From assembly GCA_003671025.1 (NCBI GenBank), contig QWPW01000026.1, positions 1 through 47,941 of the forward strand: a DNA stretch of 47,941 bases, read 5' to 3'. The translations under genes were made by a program, and so were the position numbers. The DNA comes from Planctomycetota bacterium (GTDB lineage Bacteria; Planctomycetota; Phycisphaerae; Phycisphaerales; SM1A02). Position 1 is the first letter of the stretch. Each line of letters opens with the position of its first letter. Shown one piece after another: positions 28,739-36,823 of the stretch. The notes beneath the pieces were generated by a model. That model was not told the origin of the DNA. It made no database searches and worked only from the letters and a program-made list of their open reading frames with translations.

Positions 28739-29713
28739 ATGGCTCTTGCTCATGCGCTTCGCTGCCTTCGTTCCGTGATCTGCTGCGCGTTGTGCACTCT
28801 GCTGCTCTTGTGTTGCGCTCGGGAAAAATCCGTCGCGTTGATCGAGACTGCTCCGCCGATTGCAGCGCCTGCGGCCGAACCGACCTCTTCTACGGAGCCG
28901 ACATCTGTCGCGAATCCGACATCGGCGGCGCAACCGACAACCATCGCCGACACCGCTCGCCCTGCGTTGAACGTGCAGAAGTGGACGATTGACGGCGTTA
29001 CCCGCGAGGCGCTGGTCGCGATGCCCAATGCGTCGCTCGTCGCTTCGACGGGATCTCCGGTCCTCTTCGTCTTTCATGGACGCGGTGGCACGGCGCGGCA
29101 AGTGCGCCGCTCGTATGACATCGAGAAACTTTGGCCCGAAGCAATTGTCGTGTACCCACAAGGGTTGCGCACGCCGGGCCGAATCATGGACACCGCAGGA
29201 AAGCAAACCGGTTGGCAGGTGTATGCGGATGTGGTGGACAACCGCGATCTCAAGTTCTTTGACGCGATGCTCGCATCGATGCTCGCCGATGCGCGCGCTG
29301 ATGCGAATCGCGTGTACTCCACGGGCCACTCCAACGGCGGCGGCTTCTCGTATCTGCTTTGGTCAGTGCGCCACGACGCGCTCGCGGCCGTCGCGCCGAG
29401 TGCATCCGCAGTCCCTGCTGACATGTTGACCAAGCCACTCTCTGCGATGCACATCGGCGGCCGCAACGATTCGGTCGTGAAGTTTGCACTGCAAGAAGCG
29501 ACGATCAATGCCGCGCGTGCGTGCAATCAATGCACGATCGAGGGCACTTCAGTGGGCTCGCATGGAACGATGTATGGGTCACGCGTGAACGCGCCCCTGC
29601 TGCTGTGGATCACCGATGGCAAGCACGCGTTTGATAAGAGTTGCGTGCCGCCGATGGTGGAGTTTCTTCGAGCGCAGTTGAGGGATGCGTCGAAAATGCC
29701 CACGCTGCGTTGA
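28739..29713 (+). CDS. Exported esterase of the PHB depolymerase / LpqC family
   Basis: This 324-aa alpha/beta hydrolase has an N-terminal hydrophobic export signal (about 7-27, ending LLLLCC; lipidation is possible but the lipobox is not standard). A Pro/Thr/Ala-rich linker follows. The catalytic domain has oxyanion-loop FHGRGGTARQ, nucleophile elbow GHSNGG, an acidic residue in IGGRNDSV and His in DGKHAF. The family includes extracellular polyhydroxybutyrate depolymerases, feruloyl esterases and acetyl xylan esterases; the substrate is undetermined. The frame is open back to 28622, but ATG 28739 begins the signal. It converges on the MetK-like gene with 7 bp between stops. Confidence 0.85.
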   Translation: MALAHALRCLRSVICCALCTLLLLCCAREKSVALIETAPPIAAPAAEPTSSTEPTSVANPTSAAQPTTIADTARPALNVQKWTIDGVTREALVAMPNASLVASTGSPVLFVFHGRGGTARQVRRSYDIEKLWPEAIVVYPQGLRTPGRIMDTAGKQTGWQVYADVVDNRDLKFFDAMLASMLADARADANRVYSTGHSNGGGFSYLLWSVRHDALAAVAPSASAVPADMLTKPLSAMHIGGRNDSVVKFALQEATINAARACNQCTIEGTSVGSHGTMYGSRVNAPLLLWITDGKHAFDKSCVPPMVEFLRAQLRDASKMPTLR

Positions 29714-29720
29714 GGCGTGC

Positions 29721-30977
29721 TCAGCACGGTCGCGCGACGTACTTCGCGCCCAATCGCCGTGCCGCGTGGACCGCTGCTCGCATCTGCTCTGGCGATGTAC
29801 TACCGCACAAATCACCCAGCATCGGGTGCACTGCGCGCTCCGCAGTGAAATGTCCCCAGCGCGCGATTTGCACCAGATCGCCGCGTTGGTCAGGCCAATA
29901 CTCTTTGCTTTCCAAACGCATGTCGACGAGTCCGTGCAATCGCGTTGTGTCGAGTCGCTGTCGATTTTCTGCCTCGACGCGCACGATGCGAAACTCACGA
30001 TCGCCGGGACGAATGCCCAGCGTCACGAGGCACTCGCGGCAACCGAGTCGTTGCACAGCTGCGAGCGCGAGTTCGCGCGCGATGAGCGGGCCCGCGCGAT
30101 CGACTTTGCAAAAGTCCTTGCCGCTCATCGCCCCACCGCCGATGGGAACGCGCGGGCCGTAGAAATCGGCGACGAGCTTCTTGCCCGAAAGGCCGTTGTC
30201 GCCGTGGGGACCACCTTCGATGAAGTCGCCATCACCATTGATGGTGAGTGTGTGATCTTGTGAGGACGCGAATCCCGGCACCGCAAGTGCGAACGCTTCA
30301 ATCGCTAAGTGCATGCGCGCTTCGATCGCGCGGCGCGCGGCCACCGCGTTCCACTGCGCCGTGTGTTGAATCGAGAGCGACACATCGACGACGCGGAAGT
30401 TGCGGGCATCGTGTGATTCTTCGATGAACACGATCACCTTTCCATCGGGACCGAGGCACAACTCGGGTTGCTCACACCGCAGCGCATAGAGCGCCATCGC
30501 AAGTTTGCGTGCGAGTGCATGCTCAACCGGAAGCGCATCGGTTCCGGGCAAACTCGATGCGTACCCAATCACGATCGATTGATCGTCAGACACTTCGCGC
30601 AGTTCCAGTTCGCCAGGCAGGAGTGGTCCCACACAGATATCGGTGATGACTCGAAGGCGCATTGCGCGCCGAACGAACGGCTTGGTGAATCCCGCAGATC
30701 GATAGACCTCGTGCGCGATTTTCTTGAAGTCCATCGACTGCACCTCGTCGCACGCCACGCGCCCATCGATGAACACGATATTGCGATGAAGTGCGACTTC
30801 GATAGCGACCAACGCGCGCGATTCGCGGCGACGCGCCTCTTGCACAATCGCATCGGCGATCGCATCGGCGAGTTTGTCGGGATGACCAGGGAGCACGAAT
30901 TCCGCGGTGCGAAGCGTGCTGCCGGCGGCAGCGTTGACGAAGTCACTGGTGAACGTGTTGGTGAAAGCGATTGTCAT
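29721..30977 (-). CDS. Divergent S-adenosylmethionine synthetase paralogue
   Basis: This 418-aa protein aligns with MetK but is clearly divergent. Conserved: GHPDK (31-35, ATP-binding His/Asp/Lys), Asp/Gln of DDQS (131-134; normally GDQG), PDGK (177-180) and the phosphate/metal loop GGPHGDNGLSGKK (255-267). GGGAMSGKDFCKVDR (280-294) is also kept. Altered: the DIAQG region and the loop normally reading NETPELMPLP. The residues known to matter in MetK seem mostly present, so synthesis of SAM or an analogue is plausible. ATG 30977 overlaps the stop of the VWA gene by four bases (ATGA), with GGAGAT upstream. Such coupling to a MoxR/VWA operon is unexpected for a housekeeping enzyme; a standard metK probably exists elsewhere. 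Confidence 0.88.
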   Translation of the reverse strand: MTIAFTNTFTSDFVNAAAGSTLRTAEFVLPGHPDKLADAIADAIVQEARRRESRALVAIEVALHRNIVFIDGRVACDEVQSMDFKKIAHEVYRSAGFTKPFVRRAMRLRVITDICVGPLLPGELELREVSDDQSIVIGYASSLPGTDALPVEHALARKLAMALYALRCEQPELCLGPDGKVIVFIEESHDARNFRVVDVSLSIQHTAQWNAVAARRAIEARMHLAIEAFALAVPGFASSQDHTLTINGDGDFIEGGPHGDNGLSGKKLVADFYGPRVPIGGGAMSGKDFCKVDRAGPLIARELALAAVQRLGCRECLVTLGIRPGDREFRIVRVEAENRQRLDTTRLHGLVDMRLESKEYWPDQRGDLVQIARWGHFTAERAVHPMLGDLCGSTSPEQMRAAVHAARRLGAKYVARPC

Positions 30978-32353
30978 GACTTGATCTCCGTAAGGTTGAC
31001 CCAGTGGGTGGCGAATTCTTCGAGGGCCGTGCGTGATGATGCTCCCGACGTGATCGCCACGCCCAAGATCGCGTCTTTCAGAACTGCACTCAACGAGATG
31101 CTTGGTTTGCCCACGAATCCGTCCGTGATGATGACTGCACGGCGAACGCCATGAGTACTCATGTGCTCCGCGACGCATTCGATGTTTGTGCCGTACGTCG
31201 TCTTGCACACGCCCCGACGGAGTTCTGCGAGCGTGGCATTCGCGACCGTCGTGGAGAACAGATGAACGTCTTGATGAACAAACTCTCGGCAAGACAACAC
31301 CGCGCCGTACAACGGTCCGACGAGATTGCCAATGCTTCCCGAAACATCGAGATACACATGCACCCGCGAGCCTTTCGCTTCGATGCGACGTGTCACAAGA
31401 TCGCTGCGATAGAGCACCGTACGAATGCCGAGCGCACCGCTGACCACGCTGCGTCGATCAGCTCGAGGCACCGCACTGATCACCGAAGTAGTCGCGTTAC
31501 TCACCGTGCGAAACGGTCCGCGACCGCGCGTGTCTGCGACTTTGCGCAAGAGTTCGTGGAGTCGCGAACGATTACTTAGCGGCGGTCGCCTATTGGTGCC
31601 ATCAAGCAGACTGTGCGCGCTGCGCCCGCTGAGGGGATCAGGAGGCTGCGGCCAAATCTCGGTGATTCGCTGCAATTCCTCGAGCAAAACCGGCACGCGA
31701 TGTTCGAGCAGCCCGTCGCTTGATGAACCCTCACCTTCGGCGCGATGATCACCGAGCAAGAACACTTCATCGCACCCCTCGTCACTACGGTGCCGCGCGA
31801 ACGCTTCTCTGAGTTCGTCATACGTCGCGCCTTTGCCCATGTACAGCTCGCGATAAAGCGCTGCGAGATCAGCGCGTTCTTCGCCTTGCAATGCGCTCGG
31901 CGTCTCACATCCACCGTCGACAGGTTCAGCAGGATGCCACGACGCTGGTGGTCGAAGGAAGCATTCGGGGTACTTGCTTTCGCTGTACAGGTCAGTGAAA
32001 AGCTCGGTGTACTCGGCGTCAGGGAAGAGCCGACAGAGCATCGCGTTGATCACGGCGTCGAAGACAAGGTTGTCGTTGCCCTCGATGCGGCGATAGAGCC
32101 GCGTGTGTCCGAGGACAACGTGATGCAACTCGTGCATCACCAACATCAGCAGTTTTCCAGGTGTTTGCGCGTGTTCGGCGACGAACGCGGGATTGATGTA
32201 CATGTGCGGTCGCGCCGTGCATTCGACCGCAGCGCTGGGCACCGCGTCGCTTTCGACCACCTCGAGAATGCGCATCAATGCGGGCAAGCAGTACTGCCCA
32301 GAGGGGAACGTCGAGAAGATGCGATCGGTGATGGAATCGCGCGGTGCACTCAT
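30974..32353 (-). CDS. Zincin-like metallopeptidase plus VWA-type domain protein (DUF2201 family)
   Basis: This 459-aa soluble protein has an N-terminal putative metallopeptidase domain with HELHH (74-78, HExxH) followed by VVLGH. Its C-terminal VWA-like domain contains a MIDAS-type DVSGS (336-340) and a later IITDG strand. This is the DUF2201 architecture. Such genes usually pair with MoxR AAA+ ATPases, as here. The MoxR/VWA pairs known are metal-dependent chaperone or cofactor-insertion machines; the zincin site suggests proteolysis or metal binding. It overlaps both neighbours by ATGA (32350-32353 and 30974-30977), so stoichiometric co-translation is likely. Confidence 0.9.
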   Translation of the reverse strand: MSAPRDSITDRIFSTFPSGQYCLPALMRILEVVESDAVPSAAVECTARPHMYINPAFVAEHAQTPGKLLMLVMHELHHVVLGHTRLYRRIEGNDNLVFDAVINAMLCRLFPDAEYTELFTDLYSESKYPECFLRPPASWHPAEPVDGGCETPSALQGEERADLAALYRELYMGKGATYDELREAFARHRSDEGCDEVFLLGDHRAEGEGSSSDGLLEHRVPVLLEELQRITEIWPQPPDPLSGRSAHSLLDGTNRRPPLSNRSRLHELLRKVADTRGRGPFRTVSNATTSVISAVPRADRRSVVSGALGIRTVLYRSDLVTRRIEAKGSRVHVYLDVSGSIGNLVGPLYGAVLSCREFVHQDVHLFSTTVANATLAELRRGVCKTTYGTNIECVAEHMSTHGVRRAVIITDGFVGKPSISLSAVLKDAILGVAITSGASSRTALEEFATHWVNLTEIKS

Positions 32354-32982
32354 CGTGGTGACTCCAATGTTGTGAGTGGAAGAACGAGCCCGATGTCGCG
32401 TTCAAGATTGGCAAACGTCACCATGGGTGATTTTCCACGGATGAAAACTTTGTTCGAGCAACGACAGAGCACGGCCAACGACATCAACGGGTCGTGGCTC
32501 AGACTCGAACGACCGACGGATCCGTTCGCGGCAACCACCGCCACAATCGGTGGAAGTTCGGCCAACGCGAGCGGTGCTTCACGCACGATCTCGCGAAGCT
32601 GCTCGATTGCTTGCGTTTCACCGGCATAGGGCAAGCCCAGCACTCGGCACCACGCATAGACCGCGTTGCCTCCCTCATGGCCGCCCGGCATCCTCCACGG
32701 GTCAAGTTTGCCGCCGCTACGCCATTGACGTGTCTGGTTGACGTCGAAATTGACGAAGCATGAAATCGAAACCCGCACGAGGTCGCAGGCATGCGTGCCG
32801 ACGTGCCTGATCGCTTGATGCGTCGGGGTACCCAAGTTGTGGAGCAACGGAGGCGCTGAGGATGGCGTCGGACCGGTGTGGCTCTGCGGAACACCGCGCC
32901 ACGACTCCCGGAAGAAAGCGAGCCGCGGTGGCAAGGTTGTGCGAACTTCAATCGAGGTGCACGAAGTGGGCGTAGTGATCAA
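32350..32982 (-). CDS. Protein of unknown function between MoxR and the VWA protein
   Basis: This 210-aa protein has no family I recognise. After a variable N-terminal 60 residues it contains FVNFDVNQTRQWRSGG, GGHEGGNAVYAWCRVLGLPY and a well-structured C-terminal half with IVAVVAANGS and VLCRCSNKVFIRG. There is no signal peptide or membrane helix. It starts at TTG 32982 with AGGAA upstream; the only nearby ATG runs into a stop at once. Its stop overlaps the VWA gene start by ATGA. Fixed position between ATPase and VWA protein suggests an adaptor or substrate protein. Confidence 0.75.
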   Translation of the reverse strand: MITTPTSCTSIEVRTTLPPRLAFFRESWRGVPQSHTGPTPSSAPPLLHNLGTPTHQAIRHVGTHACDLVRVSISCFVNFDVNQTRQWRSGGKLDPWRMPGGHEGGNAVYAWCRVLGLPYAGETQAIEQLREIVREAPLALAELPPIVAVVAANGSVGRSSLSHDPLMSLAVLCRCSNKVFIRGKSPMVTFANLERDIGLVLPLTTLESPR

Positions 32983-33048
32983 GGCATCGATTCCTGTGTG
33001 AGTGTGCGAAGTGAAGTGAACCAGCGGGCAATCAGCGCAAGCGCCCGC

Positions 33049-34671
33049 TCACGCTGCGACTTGTGTCGATGAATCGTTTCTCGCGCACATTCGGCGAACT
33101 TGGCGCCACGATTCGAGGATCACGCACACATCGGTAGACTTGGTGATGTCACGTTTGTTGAAGAGCCCCGCGAGGAGATTCGAGATCGCGATCAAATCCG
33201 GGTCTGATGGTGAGAGCGTCGCAAGAACCCTGACGATCTCCCGCCATGCGCTCTGCGCCGGACTCCCCGCCGCGAGGCCTTGCGCCACACTCTGCGCCAC
33301 GGCCGTGAGTGCGTAGAGTTCCGCCGCTTGCTCGGCGACTGCTGCATTGAGCCGATCCGCTGCCGGTGAATTCACCACCAACGCTGCGAGCGCATGCCGA
33401 CCACCAGGGCCGACGTCGGCGAGCCCGTCGGCGACATATGCGGACAACTCCGTCGAAGAGAGGCACTCCACACCAAGCGCGCGGATCGCGCGACGCACCG
33501 CGCAACTTTCGTGCATGAGCAATCGACGCGGATCGGTACGCGACAACGTCACCGAGGCCCATGCGTTGTTGTGTGCCAACATGAGGCGAGCGCGATCGAT
33601 GGCAGTGCCCTCGGCGCGTTGCGGCAGCGAGTGTTCCAAGGCAAGCCATGCGGAATCGTTGGCATTCGCAGCGGGCGACGCAACAAGGCGCGCCGCATGC
33701 ACCGCGATGACATTGCGATAGAGCATCGCTGCGCGTCGTCCGCTCAGTGTCAGACCCAACAGGACGGCCTGATCCGTGATCATCCGCACGTACTCGGCAA
33801 TCGCGAGGCCGAGTGCTGCTTCGACGATCACAGCTTCGGCTTGCACTGCTTCGACACGACTGCGCAATGCTGCGGAACTTTCCTTGGACACCGGCGCGTG
33901 TTCCGATCGAATGAGTGCCTCACGATCCGCTTCAGAAAATGACTGCCAACGCGGAACTTCGATCAGAAAATTGAAGCGATCCGCAAGCGCAGAGTCGAGC
34001 GCTTCGCTGCCGAGATAGTTCTCTTGCTCTTGTTCGATCGCCGCGGCATTGCTCGGCGGATTCATGGCAGCCCATCGAAAGATCAATCGTTCGATGGGAA
34101 GACCTTGCACCCGCTTCTCATGAATGATCGAGTAGAGACGGTTCTGCATGTCGGGCCGGCATCGGGAAATTTCGTCAAGAAACACAGCCTCGGCATCCCA
34201 AATTGATGCAGGTGTTTGCACGAATCGAAGCGTGCCGTCGTCTTGCGGAAGCGGATAGCCCACGAGGTCGTCGTAGTTCAACAAGCTCGCGTTGTAGTGG
34301 CGCCAAGTCACGCCCAGCGCTTCGCACAGTCGACACAGCAGCAAGCTCTTGGCCGTGCCGTGGGGACCGATGAGCAGCAACGGACTCTGCGTTGCCAACG
34401 CCGCGATCACCAGCGGTTCGATCGCGTCCATGCCGATGAGCCCGAGTTGGCGCAGCAAGGGACGCGGCGGCATCGACGGTGGAAGCGGCGCGATGTTCGC
34501 AGCGATGTTCGACGCGATGTCCGACGCGATGTCCACCGCAATGTCCACCGCGAGAACGCTCGTTTTTCTCGATGTTTTGCCTGAAAGCGCGGCGTTCGAG
34601 GCCGGCGCGAGCGATTGAGTTGAAGAGGAAGGCTGTGCCGAACTTATGTCGCAACTTACGTCTTGATTCAT
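33049..34671 (-). CDS. MoxR-type AAA+ ATPase
   Basis: This 540-aa ATPase has Walker A GPHGTAKS (102-109), Walker B AVFLDEIS (162-169), sensor 1 Asn in AAMNPPSN near 204 and an arginine-finger region ALADRF near 229-233. This is the MoxR/RavA arrangement. The first 95 residues are unusual: a Ser/Ala-rich stretch and five tetrapeptide repeats of the type VDIA/SDIA/ANIA (about 42-61). The last 280 residues are helical without a recognised domain. It probably remodels a client together with the VWA protein two genes downstream. ATG 34671 is used (GGAG 7 nt upstream); ATG 34689 is also in frame. Confidence 0.9.
   Translation of the reverse strand: MNQDVSCDISSAQPSSSTQSLAPASNAALSGKTSRKTSVLAVDIAVDIASDIASNIAANIAPLPPSMPPRPLLRQLGLIGMDAIEPLVIAALATQSPLLLIGPHGTAKSLLLCRLCEALGVTWRHYNASLLNYDDLVGYPLPQDDGTLRFVQTPASIWDAEAVFLDEISRCRPDMQNRLYSIIHEKRVQGLPIERLIFRWAAMNPPSNAAAIEQEQENYLGSEALDSALADRFNFLIEVPRWQSFSEADREALIRSEHAPVSKESSAALRSRVEAVQAEAVIVEAALGLAIAEYVRMITDQAVLLGLTLSGRRAAMLYRNVIAVHAARLVASPAANANDSAWLALEHSLPQRAEGTAIDRARLMLAHNNAWASVTLSRTDPRRLLMHESCAVRRAIRALGVECLSSTELSAYVADGLADVGPGGRHALAALVVNSPAADRLNAAVAEQAAELYALTAVAQSVAQGLAAGSPAQSAWREIVRVLATLSPSDPDLIAISNLLAGLFNKRDITKSTDVCVILESWRQVRRMCARNDSSTQVAA
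34490..34549. repeat. In-frame 12-bp tandem repeat in the MoxR gene, five copies
   Basis: Five units related to GCGATGTCCGAC encode tetrapeptides of the form [VSA][DN]IA in the N-terminal extension of the ATPase. Copies differ by one to three bases. Confidence 0.88.
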
Positions 34672-34689
34672 GTCGTGACTCCACGACAT
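34670..34689 (-). promoter_or_regulatory. Hairpin enclosing the ribosome binding site of the MoxR gene
   Basis: An 8-bp perfect stem, ATGTCGTG/CACGACAT, has a GAGT loop. The Shine-Dalgarno GGAG straddles the loop and the start codon 34671 lies in the 3' arm; the alternative in-frame ATG 34689 opens the 5' arm. Translation of the operon's first gene could be gated by this hairpin. Confidence 0.5.
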
Positions 34690-34751
34690 CGAGAGCTGCC
34701 AGCATGTGAAAGGGACCGCTCCCGCACGCGGGGAACAGTTTGCAGAAGATG

Positions 34752-34960
34752 GTGTCAGGCTGGCCCTACTGCACCGGAACGACTGACGTTCCGACATGCT
34801 CCAGTAGGCACTGGCAGGCACTGGGGCTTGACACACTTCGCCGCATCGCCCCTTTCAGGGCTGGCCTCAGCACCGTGGCCAACCGCGAAAATCGCGTTGC
34901 TCGGTTGCTGCTCGGGCTATGTTGAGGCCGCCCGAGACTCTGGATGCTGAGCGAAGCATA
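34752..34960. ncRNA. Candidate structured RNA or 5' leader with pseudoknot potential
   Basis: This 209-bp interval is dense in inverted repeats. An outer arm GTGTCAGGC/GCTTGACAC (34752-34760, 34826-34834) encloses CCTACTG/CAGTAGG and, inside that, GGAACG/CGTTCC. Next come GCCCC/AGGGC (34848-34861; a GAAA tetraloop on the minus strand), CAAC-GCGA/TCGC-GTTG (34880-34899) and CTCGGGC/GCCCGAG (34911-34936). The loop of the last, TGAGGCC (34923-34929), is complementary to GGCCTCA (34863-34869), giving a pseudoknot. ATGCT/AGCAT follows near 34944-34959. It lies 80 bp upstream of the MoxR gene, so a minus-strand leader is likely, but the G-U pair in the outer arm favours the plus strand. It matches no RNA family I can recall. 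Confidence 0.5.
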
Positions 34961-34962
34961 GC

Positions 34963-35241
34963 ATGCTTCCTCGCAATCACGGCATACAAACTTCACATTT
35001 TCGAGATTTTTCTTGGGCCATCACGCGCGACGCGCGGCTCGTTAAAGGACGCGGGTGGAGATGCGCTGCGACAGTTGCGTCGCGATGCCGTTTGCATCAC
35101 GGCACTGATTTTTGCGTGCAGCACGCGCGCTGCTACGAGGCATTCACCGAATCCAAGCAGCTCGCATTCGAACTGTTTGTCGCCGAGGCGCGGTGTGAGG
35201 ACGCAGTCCCAAGTAGTACTTCTTGTAGCCCGCGCTCGTGA
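34963..35241 (+). CDS. Possible small Cys/His-rich protein (doubtful)
   Basis: This 92-codon frame contains a Cys/His cluster, CAATVASRCRLHHGTDFCVQH, spanning about 34 to 54, like a small zinc finger, then a helical stretch (YEAFTESKQLAFELFVAEAR) with GC-rich third positions. The first 30 residues look poor. It could be a real small gene, a relic or chance. It is antisense to the transcripts either side and has no clear ribosome binding site. Confidence 0.25.
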   Translation: MLPRNHGIQTSHFRDFSWAITRDARLVKGRGWRCAATVASRCRLHHGTDFCVQHARCYEAFTESKQLAFELFVAEARCEDAVPSSTSCSPRS

Positions 35242-35564
35242 GCGCGATGACAGGCTCAAGTTTATGAACGAGGTAACTTCAGAGCTTTATGACGGTGATG
35301 TCGCTATGCATCCACGTCACCTTTGCCGCGAGCACGAGTCGATCAAAGGCCCTTTGGCGAGTGTGAAAGAACTGTGCGGCAAAGGTGACAAGCGAGCTCT
35401 GTGGCAGCCACGCTGATCCGCACCACGGCCATCTCGGCGTTTTGAATCCACGTGCGTTGTCGCATGTCTGCTCGTGCGGACTCGAAGCGGATCACTGCAG
35501 AATCAAAGGCAACGCGATGTGGCATCGCACGTGTGCGTTGTGCGTCTGGTCTCGTTCGCGCTCA
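35242..35564. other. Gene-free interval with a long inverted repeat
   Basis: Between the NOS stop (35565) and the doubtful small frame I see no gene. It holds the inverted repeat at 35280-35401 and a small GCGATG/CATCGC hairpin at 35514-35528 that could help end the NOS transcript. Confidence 0.5.
35280..35401. repeat. Long interrupted inverted repeat
   Basis: Outer arms CAGAGCT (35280-35286) and AGCTCTG (35395-35401) enclose a perfect 14-bp pair, GTCACCTTTGCCGC (35316-35329) and GCGGCAAAGGTGAC (35376-35389). A CAAAGG/CCTTTG hairpin lies in the centre. It has no coding content. It could be a structured RNA, a binding site or a remnant mobile element end. Confidence 0.75.
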
Positions 35565-36812
35565 TCAGTCTCTTCTTGTTCGCCAGCGAAACCAGCGTCG
35601 ACGGATGCGGTCCCAACGCGCCAACCACTTGTTGCGCGTGAAGTCGTCGTAGCGCGGCGCAAGCTCACCGCCGTCACTGCCGCGCGCGTTGTAATAGTTG
35701 GGAACCATGAGTCGATCACGCATGGCGAGGTGAAAGACCGGACATGCCGATGCCGCTTGCGGTGGGACAATCCACGACCAATCACCTGAAGCCGCGCGCC
35801 CCGCGGCCGCTTCGCGCTGCAGGAAATCCATGTACTGCGCGCTGGCCTCATGGTGGCCGATGATGGTCACACCGTCGCGCCGATAGGAGTGAAGCACCGC
35901 CGCGTTGAGTTCCGTGAGCACGCGGTCCTTCCACAGCGAGTCACTCCGCTCAATGTCGAGAGCCGCAGCGGCCCGCGCGAGCAAGTCGTAGCGTCGGTCG
36001 TCACCAAAATTGCGCGAGGCGATCTCGGTTGACATGTAGAAACCGTTGAACGGTGCGCAGGGATAATCAATGCCGCCGATGGTCAGGATCATCGAACTCA
36101 CGCATGGCACTGCGTACCAACGCAATCCCATCGCGGCGAGGCCCGCGCGTGTCGGATGATGAATGTGAATTTCACGCAGCGCATCATTGGGCACGTCGAA
36201 GAGCACGCGCCGACCGCGCGCATCGCGCACCATCAGCGGCAACACATCAAAGTTGGAACGCATCATCGGCGGCTTCCACCCCAATGCGATGCATGAACGA
36301 GTTGTTTCCGCGGTGATGGGATCGCCGAGAATCCCGCCGTCATCGCGCGCATACCCTGCGTATTGCACCACCTGACGACTCTCGATGTACGCCGGCAACG
36401 CATCACCACGCACGGGAGCAAAGATCGTGATCATCGAGCGAATGCTGCCTTCGCCGCTCGCTTCACGCATGTGATTGAACATGCGCGCCGCGATGCTTTC
36501 AGCGTCGACGATGGCACGGCAGTCGTACACCTCCAGAGATTTCCAAAACAATCGGCCAATGCAACGCGCATGATTGCGCCACGCCACGCGCGCCCCGAAT
36601 GCAAGTTCGTCGGGCGTGTGTTCGTAAAAGCCGAAGCGGCGAAGCTCACTCAGAACTTGACGCGCACGCTTCTGACGCTGTGCATCAGCGAGACCGTGCT
36701 CCCAGCTGTACAGCGCGATGAACGCGTTCGCTTCCTCGCGGCGCTCCCATGTTCCGAGTCGGCGCAAGCGACGGCGCAATGGATTAGAACGAACCTTGGT
36801 GTCAATGCGCAT
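35565..36812 (-). CDS. nos: Nitric oxide synthase, oxygenase domain only (bacterial type)
   Basis: This 415-aa heme enzyme should oxidise L-arginine via N-hydroxyarginine to citrulline and NO. It shows the NOS signatures in order: VAWRNHARCIGRLFW (76-90; Cys84 is the heme thiolate), GFYMSTEIASRN (257-268; Glu263 is the arginine-binding Glu), WKDR...ELNAAVLHS, and GDWSWIVPP (343-351) in the pterin region. Usual SGS-TPVFH here reads QAASACPVFH. No reductase domain is attached, so electrons must come from a separate flavodoxin/ferredoxin partner, not seen here. It begins 11 bp after the radical SAM stop and is surely co-transcribed with it. It is slightly longer than typical bacterial NOS (about 360 aa). 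Confidence 0.93.
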   Translation of the reverse strand: MRIDTKVRSNPLRRRLRRLGTWERREEANAFIALYSWEHGLADAQRQKRARQVLSELRRFGFYEHTPDELAFGARVAWRNHARCIGRLFWKSLEVYDCRAIVDAESIAARMFNHMREASGEGSIRSMITIFAPVRGDALPAYIESRQVVQYAGYARDDGGILGDPITAETTRSCIALGWKPPMMRSNFDVLPLMVRDARGRRVLFDVPNDALREIHIHHPTRAGLAAMGLRWYAVPCVSSMILTIGGIDYPCAPFNGFYMSTEIASRNFGDDRRYDLLARAAAALDIERSDSLWKDRVLTELNAAVLHSYRRDGVTIIGHHEASAQYMDFLQREAAAGRAASGDWSWIVPPQAASACPVFHLAMRDRLMVPNYYNARGSDGGELAPRYDDFTRNKWLARWDRIRRRWFRWRTRRD

Positions 36813-36823
36813 CGCTGCAAACC

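Noticed and set aside
34672-34836. N-terminal extension of the MoxR ATPase upstream of ATG 34671
   Set aside because: No protein-like character; GGAG and the in-frame ATG at 34671 give a better start, and the extension would run into the hairpin region.
34752-34960. Identification of the structured element as RNase P RNA, tmRNA, SRP RNA or a SAM riboswitch
   Set aside because: The hallmark sequences (GAGGAAAGTCC, a tRNA-like 3' end, GGAAGCAGCC, or the SAM-I core) are not present on either strand.
34919-35416. 165-aa plus-strand frame over the structured interval
   Set aside because: Composition is not protein-like and it runs through several hairpins; only the overlapping Cys/His-rich frame is kept as doubtful.
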